The notes beneath the pieces were generated by a model. That model saw only the letters and a list, made by a program, of their open reading frames with translations. It made no database searches and was not told the origin of the DNA. Below, in pieces: positions 1 to 5,547 of a stretch of DNA of 9,406 bases. Every line of letters begins with the position of its first letter. Position 1 is the stretch's first letter. Both the position numbers and the translations under genes were made by a program. The DNA comes from Bryobacteraceae bacterium (GTDB lineage Bacteria > Acidobacteriota > Terriglobia > Bryobacterales > Bryobacteraceae), in NCBI GenBank assembly GCA_025929455.1, contig JAICMB010000096.1:1-9406 (forward strand), in the 5' to 3' direction.

Positions 1-1
1 C

Positions 2-328
2 GCGCACGGCAACCCGCGGCGCGCGGGACAGCGCCTTGGCCGCGCAGTAGCGCGCACGGTTGCGGGCGGCGTTCTGAACGTGCAATATCCTTCCGTCCAC
101 CACATCGCGCGCTCCTTCGGTCCGGGCTTCCGGCTTCACCACTGGAGCGGCATGGGGATATTGGTCCCTCCGTCTTACCTGGAGCGGTGGGCGAGCCGAT
201 TTCCAGCGGCGACAAAAATCCTCGCGGCCGTAGACGCACGGATCGGCGGCATGCCCGTAGTTCGACGCATGGCCGACTCCGTGCTGCTGGAATTCGAACG
301 CGTTCGCGAAACCGATGCGGCTATCTGA
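2..328 (+). CDS. Class I SAM-dependent methyltransferase, C-terminal fragment (start outside window)
   Basis: The reading frame is open from the first bases and ends with TGA at 326-328, so only about the last 108 residues are present. The glycine-rich SAM-binding motifs would lie upstream and cannot be seen. What remains (the stretch around QYPSVHHIARSFGPGFRLHHW, then GILVPPSYLERW, then a tail ending LLEFERVRETDAAI) resembles the C-terminal part of class I methyltransferases that I recall from Acidobacteria. There, a PPSYLE segment follows the Rossmann core and the protein ends in a short helical tail. The substrate cannot be judged. A GTG at 80 lies in frame but is more likely an internal valine codon, because coding-type sequence continues upstream of it. 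The stop overlaps the next gene by 14 bases, so the two are probably co-transcribed. The family call is recognition by eye and is only moderately secure. Confidence 0.65.
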   Translation, partial: AHGNPRRAGQRLGRAVARTVAGGVLNVQYPSVHHIARSFGPGFRLHHWSGMGILVPPSYLERWASRFPAATKILAAVDARIGGMPVVRRMADSVLLEFERVRETDAAI

Positions 329-1283
329 ACGCGCGCGCAAAGCCGTCCGGCAAGTGCTCCTGGGCGCCGATACCTTCCCGCAGCAATGCATCGTAGGCAT
401 GCGCGAGCCGCAGAGCGAAATCGCCGTCGAGTTACACGGCGCGGGCGCTACTCTCGACGTGACGGAGAGCCACATGCTGGCGTGCGCCGCTCCTTTCACT
501 ATCGCGATCGGCATGACGCCTGGCCTGAAACAGCAGGTCGCAGCGGCGCGGCGTTTATCGCTGCAATTGAGCGAGCGCGGCGGAACGCGGCGGCTCCTGG
601 GCAAGCTTGAGCTGCGGCTTGGCTTCGTTTATTCGGTGGGCTCGCGGGCAGTTTGTTGTTTTTCGGTCGCCGGGTGCACAAATCGTTGCGTTCCGCGGGT
701 CCGGCTGTGGGGCAATTACCTGCACTGGGCATACGTGCGGTGGCGCCGTCCTCCGGACGTCCGTATCACCGCGCGTGATGGTCGGGCCATGGCCGTGTTT
801 TTCATTTGCCCCCGTCCGGTGGTGCTGGTGAGCGCCGGCGGCAACATTTTTCCGATGAACCTCATGGGCGATCTGGGCGGCGGTGTGTTTGGCTTCGCTC
901 TGAACAGAACCAGAACCGCGGCATCCGTTGTGAAGCACGCGGGCCGTATCGCGATCAGCACCGTGCCCGTCGAACAAGCGGCCACCGCCCGCGCGCTGGG
1001 CGGCAACCACTGGCGCGAAAGCATCGACTGGAGCGCCCTGCCCTTCGCCACGGAGCCGTCCGCGGCGTTCGGCATTCGCGTCCCCTCATTCGCAGTGAAC
1101 GTGCGGGAAATCGAGATTTCCGAGGCCCACGACCTGGGCAGCCATACGTTCTTCATCGCACGCATCGTTCACGATCAGAAGCGCGCCACCTCGGACCAGT
1201 TCTTTATGATCCACGGCCTGTATCAGGCGTGGCGGCACAAGCACCTGAGGCTTCACGCCGCCGCAAGCGAGTGTGCCATGTGA
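315..1283 (+). CDS. Flavin reductase-like (FMN-binding split-barrel) domain protein with long N-terminal extension
   Basis: This is a 322-residue protein. The C-terminal half (about residues 160-300) reads like a flavin reductase/DIM6-NTAB domain: ICPRPVVLVS at 164-173, GNIFPMNLMGDLG at 176-188, a strand with GGVFGFALNRT, then RIAISTVPVEQA and a closing segment SHTFFIARIVHDQ. Such domains bind FMN and usually pass electrons from NAD(P)H to a partner oxygenase or to another acceptor. The first ~155 residues are not part of the standard domain. They include a motif REPQSEIAVELHG and a cysteine cluster (C114, C115, C121, C125) just before a tryptophan/tyrosine-rich stretch, LWGNYLHWAYVRW. I recall similar extended proteins in Acidobacteria, so the extension looks genuine and not like a frame error. 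The ATG at 315 overlaps the upstream methyltransferase by 14 bases, suggesting a two-gene unit. The electron acceptor and the true reaction are unknown. Confidence 0.72.
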   Translation: MRLSERARKAVRQVLLGADTFPQQCIVGMREPQSEIAVELHGAGATLDVTESHMLACAAPFTIAIGMTPGLKQQVAAARRLSLQLSERGGTRRLLGKLELRLGFVYSVGSRAVCCFSVAGCTNRCVPRVRLWGNYLHWAYVRWRRPPDVRITARDGRAMAVFFICPRPVVLVSAGGNIFPMNLMGDLGGGVFGFALNRTRTAASVVKHAGRIAISTVPVEQAATARALGGNHWRESIDWSALPFATEPSAAFGIRVPSFAVNVREIEISEAHDLGSHTFFIARIVHDQKRATSDQFFMIHGLYQAWRHKHLRLHAAASECAM

Positions 1284-1319
1284 CTACCCGAATGCCGCAC
1301 CTCAAACTGTTGAATTCGC

Positions 1320-1349
1320 TTTACTTTCAAGGATATATCCTGCTACGCT
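1320..1349 (+). promoter_or_regulatory. Candidate promoter for the nucleoside-salvage cluster
   Basis: The gap 1284-1360 is visibly more AT-rich than its surroundings. A TTTACT at 1320-1325 (4 of 6 matches to the TTGACA consensus) lies 18 bases from TACGCT at 1344-1349, which is preceded by TGC as in extended -10 elements. Transcription would then begin near 1356, only a few bases before the ATG at 1361. No Shine-Dalgarno sequence is visible, so a near-leaderless message would fit. An alternative pair is TTGAAT (1310-1315) with TATATC (1334-1339), also 18 bases apart. The matches are partial and sigma-factor preferences in this phylum are not well known to me. Confidence 0.4.
1330..1341. promoter_or_regulatory. 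Perfect 12-base palindrome, candidate operator
   Basis: AGGATATATCCT at 1330-1341 is its own reverse complement. It sits between the proposed -35 and -10 elements of the deoA promoter, where a bound dimeric repressor would block RNA polymerase. A looser inverted pair, TTGAA (1310-1314) and TTCAA (1326-1330), lies beside it. No regulator gene is present in the window, so the protein that might bind is unknown. A 12-base palindrome can occur by chance, although its position between the promoter elements adds some weight. Confidence 0.35.
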
Positions 1350-1360
1350 GAGCATTCGTA

Positions 1361-2665
1361 ATGCGAACAGTAGACCTGATCCACCGCAAGCGGGACGGCG
1401 AAGAACTCTCCCCGGAAGAGATACGGTACTTCGTCGACGGCTACACGCGCGGCGACATTCCCGATTATCAGATGTCAAGTTTTCTGATGGCCGTGTTCTT
1501 TACGGGAATGTCGGACCGGGAGGTTACGACGCTAACGGACGTCATGACGAACTCCGGCGAACTCGTCGATCTCTCGTCGGTGTCCGGCATGAAGGTCGAC
1601 AAGCATTCGACGGGCGGTGTAGGCGATAAGACCAGCCTCATCTCGGCTCCGCTGGCGGCAGCGGCGGGCGCGGTGGTGCCGATGATCAGTGGCCGCGCGC
1701 TGGGCCACACCGGCGGCACGCTCGACAAACTCGAATCCATTCCGGGCTTCCGCACGGATTTGACGATCGACGAATTTCGCGAGCAGCTCAGTAACCTCGG
1801 CCTGGCGTTTATCGGGCAAAGCCCGCAGGTCACGCCCGCCGACGGCAAGCTGTACTCGCTGCGCGACGCGACCGCAACCGTTGAATCGATTCCGCTGATC
1901 GCTTCTTCCATCATGTCGAAGAAGCTCGCGACGGGCCTCGATGCCATCGTGCTCGATGTGAAGGTGGGTGCGGGCGCCTTCATGAAGAAGCAGGTGGACG
2001 CGCGCCGGCTGGCGCAGATGATGGTAGGCATCGGGCGGCGCATGGACAAGCGCGTACAGGCGCTGATTACCGACATGAATCAGCCGCTCGGGTACGCCAT
2101 CGGCAACGCGCTCGAGATCATGGAGGTGTCGCAGACGTTGCAGAATGCCGGACCTACAGATCTCACGCGCCTCTCGCTCGAACTCGCCGCGCGCATGATC
2201 TACATGGCGAAGGTCACGAAGACGCTCGATGAAGCGCGCGAGGCGGCGCAGGCCAAGCTGCTGGACGGCTCGGGCTATCGCAAATTCAAACAGGTCATTC
2301 AAGCGCAGGCCGGCAACCCGCAGGTGCTCGACCGCTTCGACCTGCTGCCCAATGCGACGGGCATGCGCGAGATCACCTCGCCGCGTGCGGGCTACGTCAG
2401 CCAGATCAATGCCGAGTACATCGGCCTGGCGTCGGCGATGATCGGGGCGGGACGCGATACCAAGGACGACACCATCGATCCCGCCGTAGGCGTCATTCTC
2501 GAAGTCAAGGTCGGCCACAAGATCGACGCCGGCGGCGTGCTGTGCCGCTTGTACTATACTGCCGAGGACCGCGTTGAGGATGCGGCGCAGATGGTGGAGG
2601 ACGCGTTCCGCATCTCCGGGCAAGCGCCGGATGAGCGCGAGTTAATTCTCGAAGTTGTCGGATAG
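1361..2665 (+). CDS. deoA: Thymidine phosphorylase (pyrimidine-nucleoside phosphorylase family)
   Basis: This 434-residue protein, a normal length for the family, catalyses phosphorolysis of thymidine (and often deoxyuridine or uridine) to base plus (deoxy)ribose-1-phosphate in the cytoplasm. The signature KVDKHSTGGVGDK spans 78-90 and ISGRALGHTGGTLDKLESIPGF spans 109-130. The active-site set known from E. coli thymidine phosphorylase is in place with an offset of about three: phosphate-contacting K81, S83, S110 and T120, catalytic-site H82, and pyrimidine-contacting R168, S183 and K187 within the segment SLRDATATVESIP...SSIMSKK. Position 108 is Met, as in E. coli thymidine phosphorylase; as I recall, broader-specificity Bacillus-type enzymes have Lys there. 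This hints at a preference for thymidine/deoxyuridine. The start at 1361 begins the usual MRTVDLIHRKRDG N-terminus. It is the first gene of the salvage cluster, directly after the candidate promoter. Confidence 0.96.
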   Translation: MRTVDLIHRKRDGEELSPEEIRYFVDGYTRGDIPDYQMSSFLMAVFFTGMSDREVTTLTDVMTNSGELVDLSSVSGMKVDKHSTGGVGDKTSLISAPLAAAAGAVVPMISGRALGHTGGTLDKLESIPGFRTDLTIDEFREQLSNLGLAFIGQSPQVTPADGKLYSLRDATATVESIPLIASSIMSKKLATGLDAIVLDVKVGAGAFMKKQVDARRLAQMMVGIGRRMDKRVQALITDMNQPLGYAIGNALEIMEVSQTLQNAGPTDLTRLSLELAARMIYMAKVTKTLDEAREAAQAKLLDGSGYRKFKQVIQAQAGNPQVLDRFDLLPNATGMREITSPRAGYVSQINAEYIGLASAMIGAGRDTKDDTIDPAVGVILEVKVGHKIDAGGVLCRLYYTAEDRVEDAAQMVEDAFRISGQAPDERELILEVVG

Positions 2666-2673
2666 GTTCAGCT

Positions 2674-3081
2674 ATGTATTCGGGGGCCAACGCCACGGTT
2701 TTTGTATCGAACCTGGATGAGGCGGTGCGCTTTTATCACGAAGCGCTGGGTTTGAAGCTGCTGTACCGCTTCGGCGATCATTTCGCGGCGGTGCAAGCGC
2801 CCGGCGGGTTCACGATCGGGCTGCATCCCGCTTCACCGGAGGGGCCCGCGGGCGTCCGGGGCTCAATCGAAATCGGACTTGAGTTGGACGAACCGCTCAC
2901 CTCCGTTCAGGCGGCGCTCGAATCGCGCGGCATGAAGTTCACCGCTGCGCCGCGCGAAGGCAAAGCGGGAACCGCGCTGCACTTCGAAGATCCCGACGGC
3001 AACCGGCTGTATCTGTTCGAACCCAAGTGGAGCCACATCCGCCAGGGTGAGGGTGAATACCCCGGCGCCCCCAGCCGCTAA
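2674..3081 (+). CDS. VOC-superfamily (glyoxalase/bleomycin-resistance fold) protein
   Basis: A 135-residue, single-domain protein of vicinal-oxygen-chelate type. It shows the opening pattern VFVSNLDEAVRFYHEALGLKLLYRF (residues 9-33), a second half-module from about residue 64 (IEIGLELDEP), and the typical end HFEDPDGNRLYLFEP at 103-117. Family members are metal-dependent isomerases, dioxygenases or resistance proteins, and some only bind ligands. By eye, H51 and E116 occupy positions commonly used as metal ligands, but the first-strand ligand position appears to be N6 in place of His/Gln, so metal binding and catalysis are uncertain. It starts eight bases after the deoA stop with only a weak AGG (2664-2666) as ribosome-binding site, so it is surely in the same transcript. 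Its role in nucleoside metabolism is unknown; its placement suggests handling of a sugar-phosphate or aldehyde product, but that is speculation. Confidence 0.85.
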   Translation: MYSGANATVFVSNLDEAVRFYHEALGLKLLYRFGDHFAAVQAPGGFTIGLHPASPEGPAGVRGSIEIGLELDEPLTSVQAALESRGMKFTAAPREGKAGTALHFEDPDGNRLYLFEPKWSHIRQGEGEYPGAPSR

Positions 3082-3102
3082 CGAATGTTCACGTACACCG
3101 TG

Positions 3103-3128
3103 GGACAGGCAGTCTTTGCTGCCTGTCC
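3103..3128. repeat. Perfect intergenic hairpin (10-base arms, 6-base loop)
   Basis: GGACAGGCAG (3103-3112) and CTGCCTGTCC (3119-3128) are exact reverse complements separated by TCTTTG. A G-T pair (3102/3129) could lengthen the stem. It lies in the 69-base gap between the VOC gene and the transporter. Only two T residues follow, so it is not a convincing intrinsic terminator. It may act as an mRNA stability or processing element, partly separating deoA-VOC from the downstream genes, or may be a copy of a dispersed palindromic repeat; I have a vague memory of similar GGGACAGGCA...TGCCTGTCC elements in Acidobacteria but cannot confirm it here. Confidence 0.7.
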
Positions 3129-3150
3129 TTCCAGGGCGGCACGCTAGCGG

Positions 3151-4353
3151 ATGCAGCGCTTCACAGGCCTGCTCGGCATCGCCGCCATCATCCTCGTTTC
3201 GTTCTTATTCTCAAAACACAAGCGCGCGGTGCGCGGGCGCATCATCCTCTGGGGCCTCAGCCTGCAGTTTCTCTTCGCCTTTCTCGTCCTGCGCACGCCC
3301 TTCGGCATAGCCTTCCGCGCCGCAAGCGCCGGCGTCAATGCGCTGCTCGGCTACTCCGCCGCCGGCAGCCGCTTCGTTTTCGGCGATAAGCTGGGCGCGC
3401 CTTCAAATGAATTCGGCGTAGTGTTCGCGTTCCAAGTCCTACCGCTGATCATTTTCATTTCGAGCCTGTTCGCAATCCTGTACTACTTCGGCATCATGCA
3501 GGCGTTCGTGCGCGCGATGGCGATCCTGATGCAGCGCTTCATGGGCGTCAGCGGCGCGGAATCGACCTCCGTGGCCGCTAGCATTTTCATGGGCCAGACC
3601 GAAGCCCCGCTCACCATCCGTCCGTTCCTCGAAGGCATGACGGAGTCGGAGTTGTTCACCATCATGACCAGCGGAATGGCGCACGTCTCGGGCGCGGTAA
3701 TGGGCGCGTACGTCCTAATGGCGCACGTCTCGATCGAGCATCTGCTCACGGCCGTCATCATGACCGCGCCCGCTACGATCATGCTCGCCAAGATGCTGAT
3801 CCCGGAAACGGGCACGCCGCAGACCGCCGGGTTCGTGCGCATCCAGGTAGAGAAGCCCGGAGTGAACCTCATCGATGCCGCCGCGCGCGGGGCGGGCGAT
3901 GGCTTGAATCTCGCGCTGAACGTGGCGGCTATGCTGATCGCGTTCCTGGCGCTGATTGCTCTCGCGAACGGCATTCTAGGCCTCATAGGCACGTCGCTGC
4001 AGCACTTGTGCGGATACGTATTCTCACCGGTTGCGTGGCTGTTGGGCGTGAGCTGGCATGATTGCCAATCGATCGGGAACCTGCTGGGAATCCGGCTCAT
4101 TCTGAACGAATTCATCGCGTTTCAGGAGCTCGGCGCCATGCGCGCGCACCTCGATCCGCGCTCGTTCGTGATCGCGACGTATGCGTTGTGCGGGTTTGCA
4201 AACCTCAGCTCCATCGCGATACAAATCGGCGGCATCGGCGGACTCGCGCCCACGCGCAAGTCGGACCTCGCACGTCTCGGCCTGCGCGCCGTGGCCGCCG
4301 GAACCATGGCGAACTTTCTTTCCGCCTGCATCGCAGGCATACTGCTATATTGA
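3151..4353 (+). CDS. nupC: Concentrative nucleoside transporter (CNT/NupC family)
   Basis: A 400-residue inner-membrane protein that couples nucleoside uptake to a proton or sodium gradient. Family hallmarks are clear: GQTEAPLT at 149-156 in the first re-entrant hairpin (nucleobase contacts Q149, T150, E151), then [22 protein letters not shown] at 167-188, LILNEFIAF at 316-324 (ribose-contacting E320) and [18 protein letters not shown] at 347-364 (F349, N351, S354 correspond to substrate-site residues known from Vibrio cholerae CNT). Hydrophobic helices run throughout, including about 5-20, 31-48 and 90-114, and the length is normal. The ATG at 3151 gives the typical [10 protein letters not shown] start with a very short leader before the first helix. 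Its stop overlaps the start of the purine nucleoside phosphorylase gene by four bases, which ties import directly to nucleoside cleavage. Sodium versus proton coupling cannot be told from this reading. Confidence 0.95.
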   Translation: MQRFTGLLGIAAIILVSFLFSKHKRAVRGRIILWGLSLQFLFAFLVLRTPFGIAFRAASAGVNALLGYSAAGSRFVFGDKLGAPSNEFGVVFAFQVLPLIIFISSLFAILYYFGIMQAFVRAMAILMQRFMGVSGAESTSVAASIFMGQTEAPLTIRPFLEGMTESELFTIMTSGMAHVSGAVMGAYVLMAHVSIEHLLTAVIMTAPATIMLAKMLIPETGTPQTAGFVRIQVEKPGVNLIDAAARGAGDGLNLALNVAAMLIAFLALIALANGILGLIGTSLQHLCGYVFSPVAWLLGVSWHDCQSIGNLLGIRLILNEFIAFQELGAMRAHLDPRSFVIATYALCGFANLSSIAIQIGGIGGLAPTRKSDLARLGLRAVAAGTMANFLSACIAGILLY

Positions 4354-5168
4354 TCGACTCCGCCGTCCGATTCCTCAACGATCGCCTCGCCATCCGGCCG
4401 CGCATCGGGGTTGTGCTCGGTAGCGGCCTCGGCGCGTTCGCCGAGGAACTGTCCGACGCGAGCGCTATTCCTTACGAAACGATTCCGGGCTGGCCGCGAT
4501 CGACGGCCGTGGGCCACGCGGGCAGCTTGTTCGTAGGCATCTGTGACACGGTGCCGGTCGCGGTCTTGTCGGGCCGCTGTCATTTGTATGAAGGCTACAC
4601 GCCCGCGCAGGTGACGTTCGGCGTACGTGTGCTCGCGCGCTTGGGCGTGCACTCCGTGGTGCTCACCAACGCCGCGGGCGGAATCAATTCCGCGTACAAG
4701 CAAGGCGGCCTGGTGCTCATCTCCGATCACATCAATCTGCAGGGGAGCAATCCGCTGACGGGGCCGAATGACGACGCGTGCGGCCCGCGGTTTCCCGACA
4801 TGACCGACGCGTACACTTCCACCTACCGCGCTGTTGCGCGCGAGGTCGCCCAGCAGCTTGGCCTCGATGTGCCCGAAGGCGTGTACGCCGCCGTCGCGGG
4901 ACCGAGCTACGAAACGCCCGCGGAGATTCGCTACCTGCGCGCGATTGGCGCGGACCTGGTGGGCATGTCCACGGTGCCGGAAGTGATCGTCGCGAACTGG
5001 ATGGGGCTGGGCGTCGTGGCGATTTCCTGCGTCACCAACATGGCCGCCGGACTCGGGCCGGGCAAACTGGACCACGCCGAAGTGCTGGCGACGGGCGAGC
5101 GTGTCCGCGGAACACTGGTGCGTTTCCTGCGCGAGTTGCTGCCGCGAATCGACGTGGCGCATGGATAA
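4350..5168 (+). CDS. punA: Purine nucleoside phosphorylase (trimeric PNP/MTAP family), probable TTG start
   Basis: It splits purine (deoxy)nucleosides such as inosine and guanosine with phosphate into base and (deoxy)ribose-1-phosphate in the cytoplasm. Numbering from the TTG at 4350 (272 residues, a normal length), the phosphate site has S25 in VLGSGLG (22-28), R76 and H78 in SGRCHLYEG (74-82), and A108 in TNAAGG. The base and ribose sites have Y187 and E188 in GPSYETPAE (184-192), M206 in GMSTVPE (205-211) and N230 in VTNMAAG. These match the human enzyme residue by residue. The frame stays open upstream into the transporter gene, but family-like sequence begins only at [12 protein letters not shown], and no ATG or GTG lies near that point. 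The TTG overlaps the transporter TGA as TTGA (4350-4353), the usual geometry of translational coupling. N230 with inosine/guanosine specificity is typical of this class. The start codon is inferred; the function is secure. Confidence 0.94.
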   Translation: MIDSAVRFLNDRLAIRPRIGVVLGSGLGAFAEELSDASAIPYETIPGWPRSTAVGHAGSLFVGICDTVPVAVLSGRCHLYEGYTPAQVTFGVRVLARLGVHSVVLTNAAGGINSAYKQGGLVLISDHINLQGSNPLTGPNDDACGPRFPDMTDAYTSTYRAVAREVAQQLGLDVPEGVYAAVAGPSYETPAEIRYLRAIGADLVGMSTVPEVIVANWMGLGVVAISCVTNMAAGLGPGKLDHAEVLATGERVRGTLVRFLRELLPRIDVAHG

Positions 5169-5547
5169 GCTACTGGCTGCAGCCATTGCGGCGCGCGAAA
5201 ATGCGCACGCGCCGTTTTCGAATTTTAAAGTGGGCGCGGCCATCGAGTGCGCGGACGGGCGCATCTACTCCGGCTGCAATATAGAAAACGCCAGTTACGG
5301 CCTGACCGTCTGCGCCGAACGCGTCGCCATCTGGAAAGCGATGAGCGAGGGCGCGCGCGATTTTCGCCGCATGGCGGTGGCCGCCGACACGGACGTGCTC
5401 ACGCCGCCCTGCGGCGCGTGCCGGCAAATCCTGTGGGAGTTCGCAGGCGACATTGAAGTGGTCCTAACCAATCTCGCCGGCCGCACGCAAACGCACCGCA
5501 TGCGCGATCTTCTACCGAGCCCCTTCGATGCTTCGTTTATTAAGTAG
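5161..5547 (+). CDS. cdd: Cytidine deaminase, homotetrameric type
   Basis: Zinc-dependent hydrolytic deamination of cytidine and deoxycytidine to uridine and deoxyuridine, supplying substrate to the pyrimidine phosphorylase of the cluster. The protein has 128 residues, the usual size of the short tetrameric class. It carries nucleoside-binding N40 and E42 in SGCNIENASYG (37-47), zinc ligand C51 with catalytic E53 in VCAERVAIWKA (50-60), and zinc ligands C84 and C87 in PPCGACRQ (82-89). The ATG at 5161 was preferred over an in-frame upstream GTG at 5101, because [27 protein letters not shown] is the standard N-terminus. This start overlaps the PNP stop by eight bases. The C-terminus (LLPSPFDASFIK) overlaps the following gene by 20 bases. 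No Shine-Dalgarno sequence is visible, so translation is probably coupled to the upstream gene. Confidence 0.95.
   Translation: MDKLLAAAIAARENAHAPFSNFKVGAAIECADGRIYSGCNIENASYGLTVCAERVAIWKAMSEGARDFRRMAVAADTDVLTPPCGACRQILWEFAGDIEVVLTNLAGRTQTHRMRDLLPSPFDASFIK

Noticed and set aside
560..800. Possible frameshift or decayed segment in the middle of the flavin-reductase gene
   Set aside because: The segment is unusually Cys/Trp/Arg-rich, but the frame is continuous. The stretch leading into ICPRPVVLVS resembles extended homologues I recall, and no better frame is seen on either side.
2552..2560. TACTATACT, a promoter-like -10 sequence inside deoA
   Set aside because: It encodes conserved-looking LYYTAED codons, has no spaced -35, and lies over 100 bases from the next start codon.
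1532..2623. Long minus-strand open frame (363 codons) opposite deoA
   Set aside because: It is antisense to an unmistakable thymidine phosphorylase. High-GC codon bias produces long shadow frames, and the translation is Arg/His/Asp-rich with no recognisable motif.
3103..3130. Intrinsic terminator at the hairpin
   Set aside because: Only two T residues follow the stem and the next bases are CCAGGGCGG, so the U-tract needed for intrinsic termination is missing. It is kept as a hairpin/repeat.
4062..4349. Upstream extension of the PNP reading frame into the transporter gene
   Set aside because: The 96 extra residues are arginine-rich shadow coding that overlaps a well-conserved transporter segment (NEFIAF to the C-terminus). 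PNP homology begins only after 4350.
4122..5264. Long minus-strand open frame (380 codons) opposite the transporter, PNP and cdd genes
   Set aside because: It spans three real genes on the other strand, has low-complexity Arg/Ala/His composition and shows no domain signature.
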